Program-made: the position numbers and the translations under genes | Notes under the pieces: generated by a model | Databases searched by the model: none | What the model was told of the DNA's origin: nothing | What the model saw: only the letters and a program-made list of their open reading frames with translations | Shown here: positions 34,447 through 43,864 of the stretch, one piece after another | Numbering within the stretch: position 1 is the first letter of the stretch | How the letters are laid out: each line of letters opens with the position of its first letter | Assembly (NCBI GenBank): GCA_031417555.1 | Contig: JANOVV010000009.1 | Location: 3,299-67,298 of the forward strand | Length of the DNA: 64,000 bases | Direction of reading: 5' to 3' | Source of the DNA: JADKIH01 sp031417555 | GTDB taxonomy: Bacteria; Bacteroidota; Bacteroidia; AKYH767-A; 2013-40CM-41-45

Positions 34447-35715
34447 GTGATAAAATATAATACAGCAGACGAAGCCTTAAGTATAATAAATAGCAATGAA
34501 AGAGTTTTTATTCATGGTGGAGCTGCAACTCCTCAAGTTCTTATAAATGCACTTACATCAAGACATAACGAATTAAAAAATGTTGAAATAACACACATAC
34601 ATACTGAAGGCGAGGCTTCTTATGCAAACCCTGAATACGCTAGTTCATTTCGGATTAACAGCTTTTTTATCGGAAATAATTTAAGAAAATTCGTTAATCA
34701 TAAAAACGTACAGTACATTCCGGTTTTTCTAAGTGAAATTCCTGCTTTATTTCGAAAAGGAATTATGCCAATCGATACTGCTCTTATTCATGTTTCTGTT
34801 CCCGACAAACATGGATTTTGTTCCCTTGGCGTATCAGTTGATATAGCAAAAGCAGCAACAGATAAAGCAAAAAAAATAATTGCTTTAGTAAACCCTAATA
34901 TGCCCAGGTCACATGGTGATGGTCAAATCCATTACAGTAAATTTACAATGGCCGTATATATAGAAACCCCTATTTTTGAAATTAAGCCGGCAATAGCTAC
35001 GGAAACTGAAATTGCTATTGGTAAATATATTGCTTCAATTGTTGATGATAATGCCACTCTACAAATGGGAATTGGTGGAATACCCGGTGCCGTTTTACAA
35101 TGTTTAAATAATCACAAAAATTTAGGTATACATTCAGAAATGTTTACAGATGCTATTCTTCCTTTAGTTGAAAACGGAGTAATTAACGGTACAAAAAAAA
35201 ATAAACATCCAGGAAAAATAGTCGCTGCCTTTGCAATGGGTACTCGCAAACTATATGATTTTATACACGATAACCCAATGGTTGCATTATTGGATGTTGC
35301 TTATGTAAATGACGCTTCTGTGATAAGAAGAAATGATAAAGTAACTGCCATAAACAGTGCAGTAGAAATCGATCTAAGCGGACAGGTTTGTGCTGACTCC
35401 ATCGGCGGAAAAATTATAAGCGGCGTTGGAGGGCAGATGGACTTTATTCGTGGAGCTGCATTAAGTGAAGGTGGTAAACCTATAATCGCATTATCCTCTG
35501 TTACATCGAAAGGAAAATCCAAAATTTCATCTGTCTTAACACCCGGTGCCGGTGTTGTTACAACAAGAGCTCACGTACATTTTGTCGTAACTGAATATGG
35601 TATCGCTGATTTATATGGTAAAAATATTGCACAAAGAGCAAAAGCTTTAATTGCAATTGCACATCCGTCTCATCAGGAAAAATTAGAAAAAGATGCATTT
35701 GAATTATATGGCTAG
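34447..35715 (+). CDS. Acetyl-CoA hydrolase / CoA-transferase family protein
   Basis: 422 residues, family of acetyl-CoA hydrolases and 4-hydroxybutyrate/acetate CoA-transferases. The catalytic Glu that forms the CoA thioester is seen in LGIHSEMFTDAILP; the CoA-site loops QMGIGGIPGAVLQ and GVGGQMDFIRGA and the C-terminal VVTEYGIADLYGK are typical. It would exchange CoA between acyl groups and acetate, allowing energy conservation during fermentation. A GTG start at 34447 gives the normal N-terminus (IKYNTADEALSII); the first ATG is over 100 codons in, within the conserved domain. It closes the co-directional set begun at 31180. Confidence 0.88.
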   Translation: MIKYNTADEALSIINSNERVFIHGGAATPQVLINALTSRHNELKNVEITHIHTEGEASYANPEYASSFRINSFFIGNNLRKFVNHKNVQYIPVFLSEIPALFRKGIMPIDTALIHVSVPDKHGFCSLGVSVDIAKAATDKAKKIIALVNPNMPRSHGDGQIHYSKFTMAVYIETPIFEIKPAIATETEIAIGKYIASIVDDNATLQMGIGGIPGAVLQCLNNHKNLGIHSEMFTDAILPLVENGVINGTKKNKHPGKIVAAFAMGTRKLYDFIHDNPMVALLDVAYVNDASVIRRNDKVTAINSAVEIDLSGQVCADSIGGKIISGVGGQMDFIRGAALSEGGKPIIALSSVTSKGKSKISSVLTPGAGVVTTRAHVHFVVTEYGIADLYGKNIAQRAKALIAIAHPSHQEKLEKDAFELYG

Positions 35716-36135
35716 AATTCAGTTAAAAGATTAATATTAAATAATTGTTTCTTATTTATACGGATTTGTTTTCAACCTTTTTAACGAAGTAAATTGCTCT
35801 ATTAAAATGAAAACACTGATTAATGTCTTTCTTAAAACTGAGTATTATCATTCGTATTCATCGTTTTTAAAATTAAATTTACAACAAACTATAATTTTCA
35901 ATGAATTTACAGTAATTAAATCGGTATGATATTACTGTAGCTTCAATAGCTTTAAACAAATATCCTTTATTTGAAAATCGAAAATTAAACGTAAGTCGAA
36001 TAATTCTCATTTGAAATTTAATAAATAATTCAATTAAAAATCATTCTATTCTGAATTCCTCTATTTCAAATATTAGTAATTACGAAATTTAAAAAATAAT
36101 ATTTAAAACTTGTACTTGTTAACAGATACTAAAAA
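35716..36135. other. Intergenic region without a gene
   Basis: A 420-base AT-rich gap. The only clear structure is a perfect 9-bp inverted repeat TACAGTAAT/ATTACTGTA (35908-35916 with 35931-35939) around 14 bases. It may be an operator or a hairpin. No TGAT-N4-ATCA site and no good TAnnTTTG element was found before the USP gene that follows. Confidence 0.5.
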
Positions 36136-36993
36136 ATGAAAACAATAATAGTTGCAACTGACTTTTCAATTAATGCTGATAGTGCCTTAAAATATGCGGT
36201 TGAAATCAATCAAATACTTAAAGCAAAAATTATCTTATTTCATTCTTATCAGATTTTTGCAGACGCATCAAATCTACTTAAGGCAATTCCATCTGAAAAT
36301 GAAATAAAAAATAATCTATTAAACTTATTAGAAATTCAAAAACAAAAAATCCTTTCATCTACTGGTTTAATAAAATCAGATATTGAATTAGTTACTTCTG
36401 CTGGACCGTTTATTGATCAACTACAATCATTAGTAGAGAAGAAAAATGCAGAACTAATATTATTGGGGACTAAAGGGGCTTCCAGTGTAAAGGAAATATT
36501 CATGGGTACTAATACCTTACATGCAATAGACAAAGTAAATTGTCCGATTATAGCTGTCCCTCAAACATCAAATTATCAAGAAATTAATAAAATAGTTTTT
36601 GCAACAAATTATGTCGAAAATGATTTTGAAAATATAAATAAAGTAGTAGATTTTGCTAAACACTTCAACGCCCAAGTTATTATGCTGCATGTTGAAACAG
36701 GAAAACCATCTAAGTCACATACATTTAGTCAAACAGAACAATTTTTTCAACAGGTAAAAGAAAGTAGCAATTATGAAAAACTAACTTTTAAATTGATAGA
36801 AAATAAAAACGCAGAAGAAGCCATAAGTTCATATTTAGATGATACAAAAGCAGATTTATTTGCATTAACTACCAGACAAAGATCTTTATTCCAAAAAATA
36901 TTTGACATAAGCTTAACTCATAAAATAATAAACCATATACATGTACCTTTAATGGTTTTCCATGTTAAAGAAAGAGGAAATTATTTTTTATAA
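36136..36993 (+). CDS. Universal stress protein, two USP domains
   Basis: 285 residues, tandem USP domains. The first contains LLGTKGASSVKEIFMGT (G-x2-G-x9-G-T, ATP-binding type); the second (about 150-280) is degenerate (TTRQRSLFQKIFDISL). It starts with the typical MKTIIVATDFS. Stands alone after a 420-base gap and is followed by the degenerate serine-hydrolase homologue on the same strand. Paralogue of the USPs at 33598 and 50919. Confidence 0.9.
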   Translation: MKTIIVATDFSINADSALKYAVEINQILKAKIILFHSYQIFADASNLLKAIPSENEIKNNLLNLLEIQKQKILSSTGLIKSDIELVTSAGPFIDQLQSLVEKKNAELILLGTKGASSVKEIFMGTNTLHAIDKVNCPIIAVPQTSNYQEINKIVFATNYVENDFENINKVVDFAKHFNAQVIMLHVETGKPSKSHTFSQTEQFFQQVKESSNYEKLTFKLIENKNAEEAISSYLDDTKADLFALTTRQRSLFQKIFDISLTHKIINHIHVPLMVFHVKERGNYFL

Positions 36994-37085
36994 AATACTA
37001 TTTCTGCAGAATATTATTGAAAATTAAAATATTATAAGGTTCTGAAAAAAAACAAATTACATGATTGTAAAAACAAGAAATAAGA

Positions 37086-38270
37086 ATGAAAACATTTTTG
37101 ACTAATATACTTTTAGTAATTATAGTATTTAACACAAATGCCCAAAGTTCGTTGAAATTATTTATCGATAGCATTGCCAACGAACATATAAAAAACAATA
37201 ATGATTTAGCCCTTATAATCGGAATCAACAATAGAGGAAATGAACAAATATTTTATTATGGTGAAACAGAAAAAGGAAACAAAATACATCCTGATTCATC
37301 AAGTATTTTTGAATTAGGTCAAATAACCCAGGTTTTTACATCTATTCTCTACGCTGACATGGTCATAAAAGGAGAATTAAATGCTGATGATCAGATTCAA
37401 AAATATCTTCCTGTTACTATTACTTCCCCTATGTATGAAAAAATTATATGTAAACCGCTTCAAAGAGAAAACCCCTTCCAAAAAAATGCAGACGACTATT
37501 CAAAAATTGAATACACACAATATGTTTGCCACCCTGATCCGGATACTAAACCACAACCTATACTTCTTTGTTATTTATCCACTCATACATCAGGTTTACC
37601 AAATTTACCTGACAATTTGAAAAAAAATAAAAAGAACCCATATGCCAGCTATTCCAAAGAAAACTTATATGAGTTCCTGAAAAAGTATTCATTATCCTCA
37701 CCAATCGGTTATGATTTTCATTATTCGTTGCTCGGCACTTCCCTTCTCGGGCATATTATGGAATTAAAAACAAAAAGTAATTATGAAGATCTTCTTTTAA
37801 AAAATATATTCTCTAAATTAAACATGAACAATACTCGAATATCTCTCAACTATGATAAAAACAGACTCCTTAACGGACATAGTAAAAATGGAAAAATTAC
37901 AGATCATTGGACCTTTAATGTATTAGCTCCTAGCGGAGCTTTGAATAGCAATATTACGGATATGATGAAATTTTTATATGCCAATATAAGTACTGATAAA
38001 TACCCATTGAAAGACGTGCTTGATTATACACACAATCCTCGCATTTTAATTAACAATAAAAAATACGGTTCTACATCAGTCGCTTTAGGGTGGATGGTGA
38101 ATCCTTTAAATACTGAAAATTTGAATTATGTTTGGCAGTCAGGTTTAACAGGTGGGTTTGCTTCTTTTATTGGTTTTGTTGAAACAAGCAGATCCGGAAT
38201 TGTAATACTTTCAAATACTTCTGTTCCGGTTGAGAACCTTGGAAAAATAATACTTCAAAAATTAAACTAA
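37086..38270 (+). CDS. Beta-lactamase-fold serine hydrolase homologue with missing catalytic residues
   Basis: 394 residues with a Sec signal peptide (MKTFLTNILLVIIVFNTNAQ). The overall layout is that of class C beta-lactamase-type hydrolases: FELGQITQVFTSILYADMVIKGEL, LLCYLSTHTSGLPNLPDN, FHYSLLGTSLLGHIMELK and VWQSGLTGGFASFIGF. However, the SxxK nucleophile motif reads QITQ, so both Ser and Lys are replaced by Gln, and the YxN motif reads YSL. The protein is full length and its frame is intact, so it is probably a pseudoenzyme with a binding role rather than a broken gene. Exported, periplasmic or surface. Confidence 0.8.
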   Translation: MKTFLTNILLVIIVFNTNAQSSLKLFIDSIANEHIKNNNDLALIIGINNRGNEQIFYYGETEKGNKIHPDSSSIFELGQITQVFTSILYADMVIKGELNADDQIQKYLPVTITSPMYEKIICKPLQRENPFQKNADDYSKIEYTQYVCHPDPDTKPQPILLCYLSTHTSGLPNLPDNLKKNKKNPYASYSKENLYEFLKKYSLSSPIGYDFHYSLLGTSLLGHIMELKTKSNYEDLLLKNIFSKLNMNNTRISLNYDKNRLLNGHSKNGKITDHWTFNVLAPSGALNSNITDMMKFLYANISTDKYPLKDVLDYTHNPRILINNKKYGSTSVALGWMVNPLNTENLNYVWQSGLTGGFASFIGFVETSRSGIVILSNTSVPVENLGKIILQKLN

Positions 38271-38339
38271 AATTCACATTAAAATAAATACCCACTCATT
38301 AATAAATAATTATATAAGATTTTTTATTTTGTTTCCAAT

Positions 38340-39977
38340 TTAAAATACTACTTTTTTCTTCTCAGTACTAAACAAATTTATTTTATCAAACATTATACTA
38401 TCTAAACGATAAACATCATTAAAAAAGAAAATAGTGTTGGAATCAGCTTCACAAGTAAAATAACGAATATGAATCGGTAACGGTTTAAATAAATCAACTT
38501 TTTTCCTCTCCTTTTTTTTAAGATAATAATTTAATGAATCAGAATTAAAATTAATAGTACAACAAGACAATAATTCTCTTGCCAATTCTTTTGCTCTTTC
38601 AAGACGAATACAACCGTGACTAAAAGCACGTTTCTCCTTATTAAATAAGCTTCTCGAATTTGTATCATGAACATAAATACCAAACTTATTTGCAAAAATA
38701 AATTTCAAAACTCCTAATGTATTTTCATCTCCATCGCGTTGCCGTATTTTAAATGGAAAATATTTTTCAGAATATTTTTTCCATTTTATTTTTTTAATGT
38801 CCTTTAAATTTCCGGAATTATCAAATACTTCCATCTTGCGTCTGGAAAGATAAGAAGTGTCTTTCAGTAAAATCGGTAAAATCTCTTTAGTTGCAATGCT
38901 AAACGGAACAGTCCAATAAGGATAAATATAAAAATGAGTAATTTTTGAATCAAGCCTGAATGGCGAAGAAGTCTCAGGTTTACCAATAATAACTTTTGAA
39001 TATAACTCCAATGTATCGCATTTGAATAATTTCAAATCATAAGAAGGTACATTAATAATTACATAATAATCTTCATTTACCTTATTATCCCATTTCAATC
39101 TTTCAAGATTTACACAGATAATATTGATCTTATTTTCCAAATAATTTAGTACCAGCTGAATTGAATCAGGTATTATGCTTGTATTCTCTGAAACTTTGCC
39201 TACTTCATAAATCGAATTAAAATAATAATTTGACATTAAATCCATTTTAGATTTCTCTGGAATAGGATTAGAAGAATTATCCTTGTTAAATTCTTTAAGG
39301 TAATTCATTAAATGTTTTTTCAAAAACTGATATTCATTTGATACAGGCTCACATGATTCTAGCGATTGCTTAATCCTGTTTTCAGATAAAGCGCTTTTAA
39401 TGAGTGATAAAACATTAATTTTCATTTCGTCACTCTTCCATCTAGGCTTTAGGTTCTCCGAATTCAATTGTCCCTTATTCAGATCAACTGCCAATTTGAA
39501 AAAAACATCTGTAAGCAAAATATTAATTTCATATAACCTTGTTGCATTAATCTTATTGTTCGAATAATTAAATATATGATTTATTCTCGTTTTTAATTGT
39601 TCAAAGTAATATTTATTAGAAGAAAGGCCATAATAATTTGCTTGATCTATAAAATTTAAAAGAGAATCAGCAACAGGAAGTAATTTTTCATCCCTTGTCC
39701 ATAATGGCTTCATATGATTTTGAAAAAATAAATCATAAATCCATTCAGATGTATTCAAAGTATCTTCAAGTAAAATTAATAAACCATCTTTCTTATATTG
39801 AAATAATTGCTCTTCCAAAATCTGTATTACCTGCTTATCTATAGACTCGGTTTTCTCAACAATTTTTTCAGGAGCATTCTTATGCTTTTGCTTACAAGAA
39901 GAAAATAAAACAATAAAATAGATTAATGAAAAACTCGATATAAATTTAAAATATTTAAATAAGGCATTAAAGTTCAT
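38340..39977 (-). CDS. L,D-transpeptidase (YcbB-like), lipoprotein
   Basis: 545 residues. The N-terminal helix ends with lipobox FSSC, so it is a lipoprotein. A helical domain of about 240 residues precedes the YkuD catalytic domain, which has DYYVIINVPSYDLKLF at its start and the catalytic HxxSHGCxR-type motif in FSHGCIRLERAKEL near residue 465. Such enzymes form 3-3 peptidoglycan cross-links or attach lipoproteins. It is the last gene of the run AI-2E, MlaE, MlaF, MlaD, separated from MlaD by 5 bases, which links cell-wall remodelling to lipid transport in this operon. Confidence 0.88.
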   Translation of the reverse strand: MNFNALFKYFKFISSFSLIYFIVLFSSCKQKHKNAPEKIVEKTESIDKQVIQILEEQLFQYKKDGLLILLEDTLNTSEWIYDLFFQNHMKPLWTRDEKLLPVADSLLNFIDQANYYGLSSNKYYFEQLKTRINHIFNYSNNKINATRLYEINILLTDVFFKLAVDLNKGQLNSENLKPRWKSDEMKINVLSLIKSALSENRIKQSLESCEPVSNEYQFLKKHLMNYLKEFNKDNSSNPIPEKSKMDLMSNYYFNSIYEVGKVSENTSIIPDSIQLVLNYLENKINIICVNLERLKWDNKVNEDYYVIINVPSYDLKLFKCDTLELYSKVIIGKPETSSPFRLDSKITHFYIYPYWTVPFSIATKEILPILLKDTSYLSRRKMEVFDNSGNLKDIKKIKWKKYSEKYFPFKIRQRDGDENTLGVLKFIFANKFGIYVHDTNSRSLFNKEKRAFSHGCIRLERAKELARELLSCCTINFNSDSLNYYLKKKERKKVDLFKPLPIHIRYFTCEADSNTIFFFNDVYRLDSIMFDKINLFSTEKKKVVF

Positions 39978-39982
39978 ATAAA

Positions 39983-40966
39983 TTATTTGCCCTTCTTTTC
40001 ATTCTGTTTCAATTTTTCTTGTCTCTTAAAATAACCCCTTAGTAAAAAACTCTTCTTTAATGCTTCCATATTTTCATTAAAATTTTTTGTACTGTTTTCA
40101 ATATTAATTAGGCTGGACTTTAAACGACCCGCAGTACCTGTATCATTTAATAAAGTTCCAATTGAGCCATTTCCATTATTTATCTTTTGAACGATTGTTT
40201 TAAGTTCATTTGCTGAAAAATTAATTAATTCTCCGCTCGCTTTAACTTCACTGATTGTTTTTTGTAAATCCGTTCCCATTATTGAATCATTCAACAGTAC
40301 CCCTACTAAACCTTTACCTTCCTTAATTTGATGAACAACATCAGAAAGTTCTGCAGAGGTCATTGAGAGATTACTACTCATTACATCCAGGTTTCTAATC
40401 GTGTGACCTATACCTTCCATAAGTGTTGTATCCATTAATAAAGTATAGATTGTTCCTTTACTATTATTAATATTTCCTGTAATGTTTTTAAGATTTTCGG
40501 AAATTACGGCTACATTGCTATTCGTATATTCCAACGTACGCAACATTTCATCAGCATCTAAATTTTGAATACTCAATATTTCATCACCGTCACTAATTAA
40601 AGGGAAGCTTACAGTACCTGGATGAATATTGACTAATTTATTTCCCATTAAACCATCTGTACCCACGCTGGCTCTTGCATTTTTTCTAATTATTTCTTTC
40701 AAGTTGGCTTCAATTGACATTTCTACTTTGACAGTAGTATCACTAACAATCAAAATTTGCTTAACTGTACCAATATCAATACCTGAATAACGTACATTGT
40801 TTCCTGCTTGTAGTCCGCTAACGTTTTGGAAAGTGGCATATAATGTAATTGTTTTTCCAAACATATTCTTATTGTTTCCAATAAAATATAAACCAATCAC
40901 CAGTAATAGAACTCCCGATACTACAAAAATTCCTAATTTTATATTATGATTTACATCCTTTTTCAT
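39983..40966 (-). CDS. mlaD: MlaD-like MCE-domain lipid transport protein
   Basis: 327 residues. An N-terminal membrane helix (about 10-29) is followed by one MCE domain beginning TITLYATFQNVSGLQAGNNVRYSGI, which binds phospholipids in the periplasm. The C-terminal half is a long helical region with repeats such as NNSKGTIYTLL, EGKGLVGVLLND and NGNGSIGTLLND, typical of Bacteroidota MlaD. Works with the MlaF ATPase and MlaE permease encoded just upstream to move lipids between outer and inner membranes. Confidence 0.92.
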   Translation of the reverse strand: MKKDVNHNIKLGIFVVSGVLLLVIGLYFIGNNKNMFGKTITLYATFQNVSGLQAGNNVRYSGIDIGTVKQILIVSDTTVKVEMSIEANLKEIIRKNARASVGTDGLMGNKLVNIHPGTVSFPLISDGDEILSIQNLDADEMLRTLEYTNSNVAVISENLKNITGNINNSKGTIYTLLMDTTLMEGIGHTIRNLDVMSSNLSMTSAELSDVVHQIKEGKGLVGVLLNDSIMGTDLQKTISEVKASGELINFSANELKTIVQKINNGNGSIGTLLNDTGTAGRLKSSLINIENSTKNFNENMEALKKSFLLRGYFKRQEKLKQNEKKGK

Positions 40967-40974
40967 AGTGAATT

Positions 40975-41766
40975 TTATTCTTCGTTTTCAAAGAATGCGT
41001 GTACCTTAGGGTCATTTATTGATTTTAATTCTTCAAAAGTTCCTTGTGCATAATTTATACCATCGATCATCATTACGAGACGGTTTGCCGTTAATCTTGC
41101 GCAATGCATATCATGAGAAATAATAATAGACGTTGTATCATAACTTTTTTGCATTTGAAGCATTAGATTACTTATTTCTCTTGCAGTTATTGGATCCAAA
41201 CCGGTAGTTGGCTCATCATATAAAATTATTTCAGGTTTCAAAACAAGCGATCGGGCAAGTCCAATTCTTTTTCTCATCCCACCGGAAAGTTCTGAAGGCA
41301 TTAAATCAATTGCATTTAATAGCCCCACCTGATTTAGAGTTTTCTCTATTAATTCATTTACTTCTATTTTGGATTTATGCTTTCCATGTCTTCTCAAAGG
41401 AAATTCCAGGTTTTCCCTTACAGTCATACTATCATATAATGCACTACTTTGAAATAAAAAACCAATCCTTGCCCTCATTTTATCCAAGCCATTTTGATTC
41501 AATAAATTTATTTCTTCACCAAATACTTTTAAAAAACCAGAATCGTAATCTAATAATCCAACAATACATTTTATAAGAACTGATTTACCACATCCGGATT
41601 TACCCAGTATTACTACATTTTCACCTTTCTTAATTGTTAAATTAAAATCAGTTAAAACATTATTGTCACCAAATGATTTATAAAGGTGGTTAATTTCTAT
41701 TATAGGATCACCATACTCCTTAACATTATTAGCTTTTTCACTTTTATAAACAATTTTATCCATCAT
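40975..41766 (-). CDS. mlaF: MlaF-like ABC transporter ATP-binding protein
   Basis: 263 residues from the ATG at 41766. Walker A GKSGCGKSVLIKCI, signature LSGGMRKRIGLARSL, Walker B IILYDEPTTGLDPITA and switch His in IIISHDMHCA are present. A longer reading frame reaches 41904, but its extra 46 residues are out-of-frame mlaE sequence and match no family; the ATG at 41766 overlaps the mlaE stop by four bases (ATGA), the expected coupled arrangement. Cytoplasmic motor of the Mla-type lipid transporter. Confidence 0.93.
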   Translation of the reverse strand: MMDKIVYKSEKANNVKEYGDPIIEINHLYKSFGDNNVLTDFNLTIKKGENVVILGKSGCGKSVLIKCIVGLLDYDSGFLKVFGEEINLLNQNGLDKMRARIGFLFQSSALYDSMTVRENLEFPLRRHGKHKSKIEVNELIEKTLNQVGLLNAIDLMPSELSGGMRKRIGLARSLVLKPEIILYDEPTTGLDPITAREISNLMLQMQKSYDTTSIIISHDMHCARLTANRLVMMIDGINYAQGTFEELKSINDPKVHAFFENEE

Positions 41767-42575
41767 ATAAATCCCAAAAACTCTGTAACCTGAACAGCTA
41801 TTAAATCTATTATAAATACAAGGAGCGAAGCAACTACTACAGCAGAATTCGCCGAACGCCCAACTCCTTCTGTACCTTTTTTCGAATTGTAGCCTTTGTA
41901 ACAACCAATCAAGCCAATGGCAAAACCAAAGAAGAATGTTTTAATAAAAGCAGGAATTACATCCGAAAATTCAAGGCCATCAAAAACCTGATGAAAGAAA
42001 AGTGTAAGACTAACAGATCCCTTAACTTTCACAGCCAGATAAGAACCATAAAGCGCAATGGCATCCCCAATAATAACCAGAATGGGTATCATAATCGTAG
42101 TGCTAATTATTCGTGACACTACAATATATTTGAAAGGATTAGTTCCGCTCACTTCCATAGCATCTATTTGTTCTGTTACTTTCATCGATCCTAATTCAGC
42201 GCCTATACTTGATCCGATTTTTCCTGCACAAATCAATGCAACAATTACAGGTCCGATTTCGCGAATGATGCTTATTCCAACCATTAGAGGTAACCATGAT
42301 TCAGCACCGAATTCAACAAGAGTCGGGCGTGATTGCAAAGTAATCACAAGTCCAATAATAAATGCTGTTAACCCAACTAAAGGCAAAGATTTATATCCGA
42401 TTTCATAGCATTGTTTAACGACTTCTCTTAATTCATAAGGGGGAATAAATACTTCTCTAAAAAATCTTAATGCAAATCTGGAAATTTCTCCCGCTTCATT
42501 GAAAAAATTCCGCAAACCGGGAGACAAATACGACAATATCCCACTTCCCTTTAAATCATTTGTTTGGTTTGTCAT
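41763..42575 (-). CDS. mlaE: MlaE-like ABC permease
   Basis: 270 residues with about five membrane helices. Family signatures are QCYEIGYKSLPLVGLTAFIIG near the start, and IREIGPVIVALICAGKIGSSIGAELGSMKVTEQIDAMEV, the conserved EQIDA coupling region. FFFGFAIGLIGCYKGY is also typical. Inner-membrane subunit of the Mla-type transporter, 16 bases downstream of the AI-2E family gene and overlapping mlaF. Confidence 0.94.
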   Translation of the reverse strand: MTNQTNDLKGSGILSYLSPGLRNFFNEAGEISRFALRFFREVFIPPYELREVVKQCYEIGYKSLPLVGLTAFIIGLVITLQSRPTLVEFGAESWLPLMVGISIIREIGPVIVALICAGKIGSSIGAELGSMKVTEQIDAMEVSGTNPFKYIVVSRIISTTIMIPILVIIGDAIALYGSYLAVKVKGSVSLTLFFHQVFDGLEFSDVIPAFIKTFFFGFAIGLIGCYKGYNSKKGTEGVGRSANSAVVVASLLVFIIDLIAVQVTEFLGFI

Positions 42576-42591
42576 GATACAAAATACCTCT

Positions 42592-43632
42592 CTATTTATT
42601 CTTTGTTCCTAATAGTACAGATATATTTTTTAATTCTTCAGTATTATCTGCTATTAACTTAACTATAGCAATAAATGGGACAAATAAAATCATTCCGGCT
42701 GCTCCCCAGATTATACCACCAAGGATAATCATAATAATTGTTGCAAGAGTATTTATGTTTAACCGATTACTAACTGCCATCGGGAAGATTATATTAGCTT
42801 CAAGATATTGTACAAAAGTATAAAGTGCTATCACAGCAATAGGATGCCAAATGGAATTATAAGTAAGCCACGAAATGGCAATTGGGAATATTGAAGCAAA
42901 AATAATTCCTACATACGGTATAAATGTTAAAATAGAAGCAATAAAACCGAAAAGAATTGCATGTGGGACTCCGATAATTAATAAGCCAATGGTATTTAAT
43001 ATTCCTACAATTAAATATACTAAAGCCATCCTTTTTATAAAATTATAATATGCAGTAACAGTAAGATGTAAAATTCTTTGAACAGATGCTTTCCTTTCAA
43101 TTGGGAATAAATTGAAAAGTACATTGACTAACATACTACGATAAAAAAGAAACAATGCTGAAAATACCGGTATTAAAACCAATAATACAAGCAATATACT
43201 CGAAGAATAAATAAAACTTTTGAAAAATGAAAAAAGTCCATTTGTTGAATTATTAGTAAATTCTTTAACCCATAGCTGTTGAGATTCCTTTGTAATATTA
43301 AATTTCTGTGTAATTAAAATGCTTAAATCTGAAAACGCTACTAACAACTTCTGCTTCATGACAGGAAGTTCAATTGAAAATGATAATAGCTGATGAATTA
43401 GCAGAAAAACAATTCCGGTTATTAATAGTATCAGTAAACTTAAAACAGTAAAAATTGAAAATGAGCGGCTGAAACCATGTCTTTCTAGCCAACTGCATAC
43501 AGGATAAAGAATAAAACTAATTAATAAAGCAAAACTCAGTGGAATGAAAAGTGTTCTTCCAAAATAAAGTATGAAAGAAACAAAAACAATGTATTGCAAT
43601 ATTTTTATAAACGGATAACCTCCGGCCTTCAA
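42592..43632 (-). CDS. AI-2E family transporter (PF01594-type permease)
   Basis: 346 residues with about eight hydrophobic helices and the family's C-terminal segments PYVGIIFASIFPIAI and GGIIWGAAGMILFVPFIAIVKLI. Members range from autoinducer exporters to Na+/H+ antiporters, so substrate is unknown. It is the first gene of the operon continuing with mlaE, mlaF, mlaD and the L,D-transpeptidase. Two Fnr-like palindromes lie upstream (43718-43753). Confidence 0.87.
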   Translation of the reverse strand: MKAGGYPFIKILQYIVFVSFILYFGRTLFIPLSFALLISFILYPVCSWLERHGFSRSFSIFTVLSLLILLITGIVFLLIHQLLSFSIELPVMKQKLLVAFSDLSILITQKFNITKESQQLWVKEFTNNSTNGLFSFFKSFIYSSSILLVLLVLIPVFSALFLFYRSMLVNVLFNLFPIERKASVQRILHLTVTAYYNFIKRMALVYLIVGILNTIGLLIIGVPHAILFGFIASILTFIPYVGIIFASIFPIAISWLTYNSIWHPIAVIALYTFVQYLEANIIFPMAVSNRLNINTLATIIMIILGGIIWGAAGMILFVPFIAIVKLIADNTEELKNISVLLGTKNK

Positions 43633-43717
43633 TGGAACTTAAGGCATTGAAAACTGTGGCATCTAATTTGAATATTTAACTCCGACACAAATAACAAAAA
43701 ATTGGGTGAAAATTGAA

Positions 43718-43753
43718 GTGATTATTATCATTGAATGAATTGACTTATATCAT
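43718..43753 (-). promoter_or_regulatory. Two Fnr-like palindromes upstream of the AI-2E/Mla operon
   Basis: GTGATTATTATCAT (43718-43731, perfect TGAT-N4-ATCA core) and TTGACTTATATCAT (43740-43753, one mismatch) are 22 bases apart centre to centre. The nearest -7-like sequence on the minus strand (TATTTG at 43693-43688) is weak and lies 31.5 bases from the first centre. Confidence 0.45.
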
Positions 43754-43864
43754 ATCTGAAATCTACAATGAATTCACTGATTAATTGAAATTATTTTTCA
43801 ATCTTTGATGTTAACGACAATTAAAACATTCATTAAATTAAAATTACTTCATTAAATCAAATAA

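Noticed and set aside
41767..41904. 46-codon N-terminal extension of mlaF
   Set aside because: It overlaps mlaE in another frame, has no family match, and an ATG overlapping the mlaE stop gives the normal protein.
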